A stretch of 6,064 nucleotides of DNA from assembly GCA_003731675.1 (NCBI GenBank), contig RCNQ01000161.1, positions 1 through 6,064 of the forward strand, written 5' to 3'. Both the position numbers and the translations under genes were made by a program. The notes beneath the pieces are model-generated. The model saw only the letters and a program-made list of their open reading frames with translations, had not been told where the DNA came from and ran no database searches. The DNA comes from Bacteroidetes/Chlorobi group bacterium ChocPot_Mid (GTDB taxonomy: Bacteria; Bacteroidota; Ignavibacteria; Kapaibacteriales; UBA2268). Positions 1 through 6,064 of the stretch are shown piece by piece. The number at the start of each line of letters is the position of its first letter. Positions within the stretch are counted from its first letter, which is position 1.

Positions 1-183
1 AAATTAAAAGATAAAATTGAAACTTCCGGCGATGGTTTCTTTAAAAAGATTATTGATGCTTACAAAATCCTTGCAACTGAAGAACCCGACAGATTTGTCG
101 AAATCAATTCTGAAGGTAACATCCAGAATACTTACGAAAAAATTATCGAAATCATCAGAAAAAAATTATTAATAAATTATTGA
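1..183 (+). CDS. tmk: Thymidylate kinase (dTMP kinase), C-terminal end only
   Basis: This is the last 60 codons of a gene that begins before the window; it reads in frame from base 1 to a TGA stop. Thymidylate kinase phosphorylates dTMP to dTDP with ATP in the cytoplasm, an essential step in dTTP synthesis. The fragment shows the family's C-terminal pattern: a DKIE motif (residues 4-7 of the fragment) at the place of the usual D-R-x-E, then GDGFFKKIIDAY and LATEEPDRFVEIN, matching the family's FF..V...Y..LA...P.RF..ID block, and a final amphipathic helix ending IIRKKL. The P-loop, DRY/H motif and lid are outside the window, so activity cannot be judged. The protease gene starts 9 bp after the stop, suggesting one transcript. 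The identification rests on motif recognition in a short fragment. Confidence 0.83.
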   Translation, partial: KLKDKIETSGDGFFKKIIDAYKILATEEPDRFVEINSEGNIQNTYEKIIEIIRKKLLINY

Positions 184-192
184 TTTAACATT

Positions 193-2772
193 ATGAATTC
201 TCATCAAAAATATTATTCAAGAAACTACATAAAAAAAATTATTATATTAATTTCAATCATCACTTTCAGTCAATTTAATTTACTTGCTGAATATCTCACA
301 ATTAATGCCAATGATTTATTCTCATTCCCTTCATCAATTTCTTATCAAGATGAAAAGAGTAAATCTCCAAGAACATTAATCAATGATTATAAATCAAAAC
401 CTATAATATTATCGCAATCATTTGCCGAAACTGTTTTCAATACTAACAAAGAAAACATTGAAATAAATAATTTTCCTATCTCTACAAACGAAACGGCAAA
501 TATTCATCTCGTAAAATCTACTCCAGCTGTAAGAAAAGGCACAAACTGGACAATTATTACTGACGAAGGTGAAAAACAATTAAAATTCAGTGAACCTGCA
601 TTCTATATAGGAAATATCCAAAACGAACCTAACTCAAATGTTTCTGTCTTTTATACAGAGGGCAACCTTTATTGCATCATCCAAAGAGATGGCTTTGATA
701 ATTTCTCAATCGCACCCCTAACTGTTAATTCAGAAAAATTTGCACATATCCTTACTTCTCAAGGTTCATCTTCACCTGGAAAAGATTTTAATCCATTTTT
801 AGACGTTCACCTACAAAACGAAACTGTGGATTACGAACTAATTAAGAAATTATCAGAAAAAACTCTTACTACCGAACTATTAGAAGCAGACATTATCATC
901 GAAGCGTCCTACGATTTTTACAAATTATTCAACAATCTTGATAAAGTAAAAGCATATATTGGCGCTGTTATGACTCATGTTTCACAAATTTATGAATCAA
1001 ATGTTTACATTCAATTATTTGTCTCTCAGGTAGTAATACAGCAAAATCAGGCAACTGACCCTTACAGAACTACAACACAAATCTACGACAGACTATATCA
1101 ATTACGAGACAACTGGAAGAAAAAATCCGTTAAACGTTCCATCGTGTGTCTGATGACTGACATTGACTACCAGGGAGGAAGTGGTGGCTATAGAGTCGGT
1201 GGTGTTTCTCTTGGATTAGGAACTCTTTGCAACAACAATCAGGGATATTGCGTTTTCGGAATGCAGGGACATTATACCTATCCTACAACGAACTATACCT
1301 GGGACGTTTCTGTCTCAGCTCACGAACTCGGTCATGCATTTGGTAGCCCTCACACTCATAATTGCTATTTCGCTCCAAATATGATTGATACTTGTATTAC
1401 ACGTGATTTGCCACAGGAAGGTTCAGACGGATGCGTTACTTCCGGAAATCCTATACCGAGATTAGGTACTATTATGAGTTATTGCCACCTGACAAATTCT
1501 ACCCATTCCGTGGCTCTAAAATTTCACGATAGAGTCAAACCTATTATCAGAGCTTTTGCTGAGCAGGCATCCTGCTTAAAAAAAGCTGTTGACCCGACAC
1601 TTATACTTTTAAATCCATCAGGAGGAAGCATATTTTTTCCTGGTGATGTTGTTGAAATCAAATGGGCTTCCGCTCAGGTTGAATACGTTGCTATCAAATA
1701 TTCTCTGGATAACGGCATCACATGGCAATGGATTGAAAAATATGCCGAAGCACCCAATGGTAGCTACACCTGGACAATACCCGATACTCTTACAAATAAC
1801 TTGAAAATCCTTATTCAGGATAGCTACAATGCCTATGTCTCAGATGAAACACAAACAGCATTAACTATTGACAAACCAAGTTTCATTTTCCAAACTCCCA
1901 AGAAAAATGACAGAATAGGACAAGACGTAAAATTAAAAATCAGATGGGAACAAAAATATCTTGACAATTTCATTATTGAATTTAATCCTAACGCAGATAA
2001 AATTGCCTCAGGAGAAAGTAAATGGACTACTATTGCCTCAGGAATTACCGGCTTCAGTTACGACTGGGATGTCCCTGATATTGAATCAGAAAAATGCCTC
2101 ATTAGAATTACAGGCACAATGGAATCAGGCACTAAGTTCACAAATATTTCAGATACTTTTGCAATCGGAAAACCATATTTCAAATTAATTTATCCTCAAC
2201 CCTATGATGTATTGTGCGGTGGACAAAATTACAATATCAAATGGGAATCAGATTTCATCGGTAGTATGTACGTACAATACACAACTGACAACGGTGAAAA
2301 CTGGAGACAAGTAAAATTCAGCCCCATCAACGGATTCGATTTTACTTATAACTGGAAACTCCCTGCTATTAAATCCGATAACTGCACATTAAGATTTTCT
2401 AATTATGATAATCGCAACATTGTCTATGCAATAAATAACAAACCATTTATTATTGACAGCTGCGAAACAGATGTTGAAGATAACCTGAATAATTTTTCAC
2501 AAAATCATTTAATAATATCAAGTATCGTCCCCAATCCTTCTTCCGGAAATATTACTTTATCATTCATTAATAATGACAATTCGTGTAAATACTTTGAAAT
2601 TTCTATCTCTAACGAAAAAGGAATCACAGTTGAAAAATATTTACTCAATAATGTAAAAATTGGAAGCAATGATTTTAATATGAACTTAAACCGACATTCA
2701 CAGGGGGCGTATTATATCACCTTGCAATCTTGTAATGCAATAACAGGAACGACTTTTAAAATCTTAAAATAA
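193..2772 (+). CDS. Secreted reprolysin-like (M12B-type) zinc metalloprotease with Ig-like modules and T9SS type A sorting domain
   Basis: An exported endopeptidase of 859 residues. Residues 1-33 are a signal peptide: basic start, hydrophobic stretch IIILISIITFSQFNLLA, likely cut near A32. Residues about 34-220 resemble a reprolysin propeptide, with a single cysteine (C161). The catalytic domain spans about 230-461. H377, E378, H381, G384 and H387 form the HExxHxxGxxH zinc site, and M428 in GTIMSYCH is the Met-turn, so this is a metzincin. H387 is followed by THNC rather than the Asp of animal ADAMs, as I recall for bacterial relatives. Eight cysteines (319, 346, 353, 391, 401, 414, 431, 461) suggest disulfides. 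Three Ig-like modules (about 470-756) follow, two with D-N-G-x-x-W. Residues about 775-859 form the T9SS sorting domain (PNPSSGNITLSF, QGAYYITL, terminal KILK), implying crossing of the outer membrane and surface attachment or release. The ATG at 193 is chosen because it gives an intact signal peptide; no Shine-Dalgarno is visible. Substrate unknown. Confidence 0.93.
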   Translation: MNSHQKYYSRNYIKKIIILISIITFSQFNLLAEYLTINANDLFSFPSSISYQDEKSKSPRTLINDYKSKPIILSQSFAETVFNTNKENIEINNFPISTNETANIHLVKSTPAVRKGTNWTIITDEGEKQLKFSEPAFYIGNIQNEPNSNVSVFYTEGNLYCIIQRDGFDNFSIAPLTVNSEKFAHILTSQGSSSPGKDFNPFLDVHLQNETVDYELIKKLSEKTLTTELLEADIIIEASYDFYKLFNNLDKVKAYIGAVMTHVSQIYESNVYIQLFVSQVVIQQNQATDPYRTTTQIYDRLYQLRDNWKKKSVKRSIVCLMTDIDYQGGSGGYRVGGVSLGLGTLCNNNQGYCVFGMQGHYTYPTTNYTWDVSVSAHELGHAFGSPHTHNCYFAPNMIDTCITRDLPQEGSDGCVTSGNPIPRLGTIMSYCHLTNSTHSVALKFHDRVKPIIRAFAEQASCLKKAVDPTLILLNPSGGSIFFPGDVVEIKWASAQVEYVAIKYSLDNGITWQWIEKYAEAPNGSYTWTIPDTLTNNLKILIQDSYNAYVSDETQTALTIDKPSFIFQTPKKNDRIGQDVKLKIRWEQKYLDNFIIEFNPNADKIASGESKWTTIASGITGFSYDWDVPDIESEKCLIRITGTMESGTKFTNISDTFAIGKPYFKLIYPQPYDVLCGGQNYNIKWESDFIGSMYVQYTTDNGENWRQVKFSPINGFDFTYNWKLPAIKSDNCTLRFSNYDNRNIVYAINNKPFIIDSCETDVEDNLNNFSQNHLIISSIVPNPSSGNITLSFINNDNSCKYFEISISNEKGITVEKYLLNNVKIGSNDFNMNLNRHSQGAYYITLQSCNAITGTTFKILK
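1600..2460 (+). repeat. Three tandem Ig-like modules within the metalloprotease
   Basis: Protein-level repeats of about 95 residues each, starting near residues 470, 564 and 663. Each opens with a hydrophobic strand and a Pro/Gly turn (LILLNPSGGSIFFPG, FIFQTPKKNDRIGQ, FKLIYPQPYDVLCGG). Next comes an I-K/R-W motif (VEIKWAS, LKIRWEQ, YNIKWES), then a strand pair, then W-x-[IVL]-P (WTIPD, WDVPD, WKLPA). Modules 1 and 3 carry D-N-G-[IE]-[TN]-W; module 2 does not. Such beta-sandwich modules often sit between the catalytic and sorting domains of large exported FCB-group proteins and may act as spacers or bind polymers; that role is inferred. The DNA copies are too diverged to count as nucleotide repeats. 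Confidence 0.8.
2002..2043 (+). repeat. 12-bp direct repeat (ATTGCCTCAGGA) inside Ig-like module 2
   Basis: ATTGCCTCAGGA occurs at 2002-2013 and again at 2032-2043. The copies are exactly 30 bases apart and in the same reading frame, so both encode I-A-S-G. The second copy falls where the family usually has W-x-x-I-A-S-G; the first lies in the loop where the sister modules have D-N-G. This looks like a local duplication that lengthened the loop. The repeat is certain; the mechanism is inferred. Confidence 0.85.
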
Positions 2773-2791
2773 ATTTTTGAACAAGTACATT

Positions 2792-2797
2792 AAGGAA
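2792..2797 (+). promoter_or_regulatory. Ribosome binding site of the proline dehydrogenase gene
   Basis: AAGGAA lies 7 bases before the ATG at 2805, in the short gap after the protease stop. It supports that start codon. No promoter is evident in the 32-bp gap. Confidence 0.65.
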
Positions 2798-2804
2798 TAT
2801 TGAA

Positions 2805-3701
2805 ATGTTAAATCAAATTGTTATTAAGTCAATGCCACTGATACCAAAAATAATTATTAAAAAAGTGGCAAGCAAATATATCGCAGGTCCCCAATTAAGC
2901 GATGCCGTCAGGGTCACACAGGAATTAATGAAAAAAAATGGAATGTCCACCATTGACGTCCTCGGGGAATTCGTTACTACAAAAGACAGAGCTTTGCACG
3001 AAAAAGAAATGAGCCAGAAAGTTATCGAAGCTATCCATCAAAACCAACTAAAAACTTATCTGTCAATAAAACCCACTTCATTGGGTTTGGGTATTGATGA
3101 ACAATTTGCCTATGATAATATATCATACTTAGTAAAGATGGCTAACGAACTCGGTATTTTCGTCCGACTTGACATGGAAAACTCCCCTTACACAAGTAAA
3201 ACGATAGCACTTTATAAAAAACTCAGAGAAAATGGTTTCAGCCAAGTTGGTCTTGTCTTTCAGGCATATATGAAAAGAAGTGAGGACGATATCAAATCTC
3301 TCCTTGATTACAATCCTTCAATTCGCCTATGCAAAGGAATTTACAGGGAATCCCCACAAATTGCCTTTCAAGGAAAAAAGGAAATCAGAGAAAACTACAA
3401 AAAACTTTTAAGAATTCTCTTCGAAAATTCTTGCTATATCGGCATTGCTACTCACGACGAGGAATTAATTCAGGATGCTTTGGCTTATATTAATTCAAAC
3501 AAAATCGAAAAGGACAAATACGAATTCCAAATGCTACTCGGCGTTCGTGAAAAACGTCGTGATGAAATCCTTGCTATGGGGCACAACCTGCGTGTCTATG
3601 TCCCCTTTGGTGAAGACTGGTACGGTTATGCAACCCGAAGATTGAAAGAAAATCCAAATATGGCAAGCCAGATTGTCAAAGCTATGTTCTACAACGGGTA
3701 A
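2805..3701 (+). CDS. Proline dehydrogenase (monofunctional, FAD-dependent)
   Basis: Oxidises L-proline to delta-1-pyrroline-5-carboxylate, passing electrons through FAD to the quinone pool; this is the first step of proline breakdown to glutamate. At 298 residues it is the single-domain form, not the fused bifunctional PutA. The barrel motifs are in order: LSIKPTSLG (K89), VRLDMENSPYT (D123), VFQAYMKRS (Q153, Y155), IRLCKGIYRE (R174, K177), IATHD (H217), FQMLLGV (Q242), and the C-terminal helix YGYATRRLKEN. In that helix Y275, R278, R279 and E282 match the spacing of the residues that hold proline in E. coli PutA (Y552, R555, R556, E559). All expected active-site motifs are present, so the enzyme should be active. 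The partner P5C dehydrogenase is not in the window. It is probably cytoplasmic or peripheral at the inner membrane, with no signal peptide. The start is supported by an AAGGAA site. Confidence 0.93.
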   Translation: MLNQIVIKSMPLIPKIIIKKVASKYIAGPQLSDAVRVTQELMKKNGMSTIDVLGEFVTTKDRALHEKEMSQKVIEAIHQNQLKTYLSIKPTSLGLGIDEQFAYDNISYLVKMANELGIFVRLDMENSPYTSKTIALYKKLRENGFSQVGLVFQAYMKRSEDDIKSLLDYNPSIRLCKGIYRESPQIAFQGKKEIRENYKKLLRILFENSCYIGIATHDEELIQDALAYINSNKIEKDKYEFQMLLGVREKRRDEILAMGHNLRVYVPFGEDWYGYATRRLKENPNMASQIVKAMFYNG

Positions 3702-3710
3702 CCATTTACT

Positions 3711-4634
3711 ATGGAAAAAACAAATAACATCATCATTCAAACTGTAAAATCAAAAGTAATTTATATTATTTTTGCAACACTTCTGTCGTATATCTTCATC
3801 GCCTGTTCAAATGAAGAAAACTCAGATAATTCAGACTATCTCACCTTAGGCACTTTTAATTGTGAATGGCTCGGTGATGGTGTAAAAGACATCAACCCAA
3901 GAACAGAAATTGATTACAAAAACATGGCTGACATTATTTCCAATTTAAAATCCGATATTATTGGTCTTGAAGAAGTTGAAAATAACGAAGCTATTCAAAG
4001 ACTTACCAAATATTTAGACGATTATGACTATTTCGTTGGAAAAGAGAGCGGTGACCAAAATCCCGCTCTTTTATATAAAAAAAATATCAATGTAGATTTC
4101 ATCAAATATATTTACGAACTCGAAGTTGAACCAGGAAAAACCAAACCAGGAATATTATTCCAGATAAAAAAAGGGAATTTTGACTGGCTGATGATGGTTG
4201 TTCACCTTAAATCAACATCAAGATACGATAGTACTGAACAACTTCAACAATTAAGCAGAGAATTAAGAAGTAAACAAGCTTCTGCTTTAAGCAATTGGAT
4301 TGATTCTGTGCTAACTGTAAGCAAAGAAAAAGACTTAATAATTGTTGGAGATTTCAACGACTACCCAAACAGAAAAACCGAACCAACTTTAACTGCTTTA
4401 GTCGAAAATCCCAACATCGAGTTCCTGTCTTCAGGTCTTAAAAGCTGTAAATATGACTATTTAAACTCGATTGACCACATTATTGTCTCTAAATCCTCTA
4501 AAAACAGATATTTAGCTAATTCTATTAGAATGTATAATTTCTTTGATTCAATACCTTTGGAGCAGGCAGAAAAAATTTCCGACCATTGTCCTGTTGTAGC
4601 TACATTCAATATTTCATTGCATGATAATGATTAG
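3711..4634 (+). CDS. Endonuclease/exonuclease/phosphatase (EEP) family lipoprotein
   Basis: A 307-residue exported phosphoesterase of the DNase I / exonuclease III fold. Residues 1-31 are a lipoprotein signal peptide: basic residues, the hydrophobic run VIYIIFATLLSYIFIA, then C32 in the lipobox FIAC, so the mature protein should be lipid-anchored. Acidic residues soon after (C-S-N-E-E-N-S-D) resemble a Bacteroidota surface-export signal. The EEP metal and catalytic motifs all appear: GTFNCEW (N50), IIGLEEVE (E88), VVHLKS (H165), IVGDFND (D214, N216), SIDHI (D255, H256) and SDHCPV (D291, H292). Hydrolysis of a phosphodiester or phosphomonoester is expected; a nuclease is likely, but the family also includes phospholipid and inositol-phosphate phosphatases. 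It begins 9 bp after the proline dehydrogenase stop. No clear Shine-Dalgarno precedes it, so translational coupling is possible. The start is chosen because it yields a complete signal peptide. Confidence 0.88.
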   Translation: MEKTNNIIIQTVKSKVIYIIFATLLSYIFIACSNEENSDNSDYLTLGTFNCEWLGDGVKDINPRTEIDYKNMADIISNLKSDIIGLEEVENNEAIQRLTKYLDDYDYFVGKESGDQNPALLYKKNINVDFIKYIYELEVEPGKTKPGILFQIKKGNFDWLMMVVHLKSTSRYDSTEQLQQLSRELRSKQASALSNWIDSVLTVSKEKDLIIVGDFNDYPNRKTEPTLTALVENPNIEFLSSGLKSCKYDYLNSIDHIIVSKSSKNRYLANSIRMYNFFDSIPLEQAEKISDHCPVVATFNISLHDND

Positions 4635-4680
4635 GATACTTAATCGTCAATATAATTCTATGAAAAAAAATTTGAATAAT

Positions 4681-4688
4681 AAAAGGAA
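4681..4688 (+). promoter_or_regulatory. Ribosome binding site of the STAS gene
   Basis: AAAAGGAA lies 6 bases before the ATG at 4695 and is the best Shine-Dalgarno-like sequence in the window. It fixes the start of the STAS gene. Confidence 0.68.
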
Positions 4689-4694
4689 CAATTT

Positions 4695-5048
4695 ATGAAT
4701 GCTAATATTAATATTGAAGACTTCAAGGAATATGCTTTGATGAGACTCGATGGGGATTTCAATAGCGCAGAAGACAATGAGAATCTCCTCAACTCTTTCA
4801 GAGAACTATCTAAAAAAGGTTATACAGCCATTTTGGTAGATTTAACTTCTGTTATTTACCTTAATTCCGGTTCCATTGGTGTGCTTCTTTCGGGTAATGC
4901 TATCTTGAAAAAGAAAGATTGCAAAATGATTCTTTTCGGTGCGAGCGATTACCTCGAGAATATTTTCAATGTTACTAAATTAAATCTGGCACTGGATATT
5001 TGCCGTACTTATGAAGAAGCTATTGATAGTCTGAAACAAAAAAGCTAA
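4695..5048 (+). CDS. STAS-domain protein, anti-sigma-factor-antagonist-like
   Basis: A small cytoplasmic protein of 117 residues made of one STAS domain. Proteins of this type (SpoIIAA, RsbV) bind a kinase/anti-sigma factor and release its partner when a conserved serine or threonine is unphosphorylated. The fold is supported by the order of segments: an N-terminal strand with RLDGDFNSAEDNENLL, the strand AILVDLTSV, the loop YLNSGSIGVLL, a helix, KMILFGASDYLENIF, and VTKLNLALDICRTYEEAI. The length is normal for the family. The key loop is unusual: SpoIIAA has D-S-S-G-L-G with S58 phosphorylated, while this protein has N57-S58-G59-S60-I61-G62, placing glycine at the phosphoacceptor site with serines on both sides. 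No kinase, phosphatase or sigma factor gene is nearby. The gene lies 60 bp after the lipoprotein gene, so it may share that transcript or have its own promoter. STAS proteins of other pathways, such as lipid transport (MlaB-like), cannot be excluded. Confidence 0.87.
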   Translation: MNANINIEDFKEYALMRLDGDFNSAEDNENLLNSFRELSKKGYTAILVDLTSVIYLNSGSIGVLLSGNAILKKKDCKMILFGASDYLENIFNVTKLNLALDICRTYEEAIDSLKQKS

Positions 5049-5080
5049 TTAAAATACTTCTTTAATATATCACAATTTAT

Positions 5081-5112
5081 GGAGTTGCTGGAGTAACTAC
5101 TCCTCAAACTCC
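5081..5112. terminator. Hairpin between convergent genes, probable bidirectional terminator
   Basis: GGAGTT (5081-5086) pairs with AACTCC (5107-5112), and GGAGT (5090-5094) pairs with ACTCC (5099-5103) around the loop AACT. A 3x3 mismatch lies between the two stems. The hairpin starts 33 bases after the STAS stop and ends 12 bases before the stop of the convergent TPR gene, the right place to end both transcripts. A strong run of T is missing on both sides, so it is not a textbook intrinsic terminator. It could instead be an RNA-stabilising 3' structure or a protein-binding site. Confidence 0.5.
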
Positions 5113-5123
5113 TTAACCTTAGA

Positions 5124-6064
5124 CTATAAATTATTTTGTTCTCTCAATTTTTTTATCCTGTTCCTTGCCTCTTGCAAATATACTGAACGTGGATACTCAG
5201 TAATAATCTGCTGATATGATTCTATCGCCTTATCCCTATTGTTCTTTTGTTCATAACTCTTAGCCTGCATCAACAAACCCTGGTCATAATATATTGATTT
5301 TGGATTTTCCCGAAAAAATTCTGAAATCACAGATAAAGTACTGTCATATCTCGATTGCCTGAACAAAATCTCTGCTGTTAATATATAACTTCTTTCTGCA
5401 AGATTAGTTCCCTGAGTTAGCTCTATTGTCTCTCTCAGTTTCCCGATAGCATCATTATACAACTTCTTCTTATCAAGATATAAAGCATTTGCAAACAAAG
5501 TTAGCCCCCTTATCAACTCCTTATTCTGTTCAATTAAAATCAATCTTTCAATTGCATCATTTGTTATATCCGAATTACTATTATCCGACAATTCCATATA
5601 CAATACCTTGGCACTGTCAATCTCACCTTTATAAAACAACATTTCAGCTAAATTGAATTTTGCAGATAACACTTCTTCTGAAGCTATTTGATTGTAATTT
5701 CTAATTATATAATTCAATATTTTCTCAGCACTATCCTGATTTTCCTTTAGCAAATAAATCCTCGAAAGCTGATTCATCGCCGCGGCTGTTATTCTTTGTT
5801 TCGGAAATTGTTTCGTAACATTATTTAATTCTTCAATTGCTGTTTTATCATCTCCCAGATAATCAAATGAAATCATGGCTATGCGGTACCTCGCATCTGC
5901 AGTAACATTGTCTTTGGGAAACTGCTTGATGATTTCCCTATAAGATGAAATAATACTTTTAGCTGTTTCCTTCGATAGTGATGAATCCTCAAGCATCTTC
6001 TGCTCTAATGTCCTCGGATATCCATATAGTGCTGAACTTAAAAATTTACTCCTGTTCCCCATCT
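5124..6064 (-). CDS. Tetratricopeptide (TPR) repeat protein, N-terminus outside the window
   Basis: At least 312 codons on the minus strand, ending in TAG at 5124-5126 and running off the right edge. The sequence is helical and made of TPR-like units, recognisable by paired helices and F/Y-P turns: YREIIKQFPKD then ADARYRIAMISFDYLGDDKTAIEEL, KQFPKQRITAAAMNQLSRIYLLKENQDSAEKIL, SAKFNLAEMLFYKGEIDSAKVLY, LAERSYILTAEILFRQSRYDSTLSVI, and the C-terminal DQGLLMQAKSYEQKNNRDKAIESY followed by QQIITEYPRSVYLQEARNRI. The last unit resembles BamD/CpoB (YbgF)-type envelope TPR proteins, but such repeats are shared widely. These repeats bind protein partners; no catalytic motif is seen. The ATG at 6062-6060 lies at the edge with no signal peptide, and the sequence after it already looks like repeat-type helix, so it is more likely an internal methionine. 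A secretion signal, if any, would be outside the window. It converges with the STAS gene and is therefore separately transcribed. Confidence 0.8.
   Translation of the reverse strand, partial: MGNRSKFLSSALYGYPRTLEQKMLEDSSLSKETAKSIISSYREIIKQFPKDNVTADARYRIAMISFDYLGDDKTAIEELNNVTKQFPKQRITAAAMNQLSRIYLLKENQDSAEKILNYIIRNYNQIASEEVLSAKFNLAEMLFYKGEIDSAKVLYMELSDNSNSDITNDAIERLILIEQNKELIRGLTLFANALYLDKKKLYNDAIGKLRETIELTQGTNLAERSYILTAEILFRQSRYDSTLSVISEFFRENPKSIYYDQGLLMQAKSYEQKNNRDKAIESYQQIITEYPRSVYLQEARNRIKKLREQNNL

Noticed and set aside
1309..1500. Metalloprotease assigned to the M43 pappalysin/cytophagalysin family because H387 is followed by Thr.
   Set aside because: The HTHNC context, the cysteine pattern and the GTIMSYCH Met-turn fit bacterial reprolysin-like enzymes better, and a reprolysin-type propeptide precedes the domain.
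1961..2188. A 75-codon open frame on the + strand inside the metalloprotease gene.
   Set aside because: It lies wholly within the well-supported protease frame, shows no family motif or ribosome binding site, and looks like an out-of-frame shadow.
3534..3740. A 68-codon open frame on the - strand across the end of the proline dehydrogenase gene.
   Set aside because: It is antisense to the conserved C-terminal motifs of proline dehydrogenase and to the start of the lipoprotein gene, with no recognisable motif.
4628..4656. Possible promoter for the STAS gene, with TATAAT at 4651-4656.
   Set aside because: No convincing -35 element lies at the right distance, and no Bacteroidota-type TTTG/TAnnTTTG pair is present. 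A TATAAT is expected by chance in such AT-rich DNA.
6060..6062. ATG at the right edge taken as the true start of the TPR protein.
   Set aside because: No signal peptide or visible upstream context supports it, and the residues that follow already look like interior repeat sequence, so the gene is treated as open at its 5' end.

Overview
The window is AT-rich bacterial DNA carrying five genes on the + strand that read one after another, followed by one gene on the - strand that converges on them. The clearest taxonomic clue is the protein at 193-2772. It ends in a type IX secretion (T9SS) type A sorting domain, a system confined to the Bacteroidota and related lineages of the Fibrobacterota-Chlorobiota-Bacteroidota group. 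The acidic residues just after the lipobox cysteine of the protein at 3711-4634 fit the same group. The AT-rich, standard-code genes and two AAGGA-type ribosome binding sites do not allow a finer placement; an Ignavibacteria/Kapabacteria-like or other deep FCB lineage is a guess.

Layout: 1-183 is the C-terminal end of thymidylate kinase. 193-2772 is a large secreted zinc metalloprotease (reprolysin/M12B-like) with signal peptide, propeptide, catalytic domain, three Ig-like modules and the T9SS tail. 2805-3701 is a single-domain proline dehydrogenase. 3711-4634 is a lipoprotein of the endonuclease/exonuclease/phosphatase fold. 4695-5048 is a small STAS-domain (anti-sigma-factor-antagonist-like) protein. 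A 75-bp gap with an ordered hairpin at 5081-5112 separates this set from the convergent TPR-repeat protein at 5124-6064, whose N-terminus lies outside the window.

The + strand genes are separated by 9, 32, 9 and 60 bp, so co-transcription is plausible, at least from thymidylate kinase to the lipoprotein. A possible but unproven shared theme is nutrient scavenging: an exported protease, an intracellular enzyme that oxidises proline, and a surface or periplasmic phosphoesterase/nuclease. The STAS protein may be a regulatory element, but its usual phosphoserine position is altered. I see no RNA genes, mobile elements, CRISPR array or defence system, and no wholly new system. The most unusual points are the altered STAS motif, the degenerate second Ig-like module with a short in-frame duplication, and the nine-base periodic hairpin.
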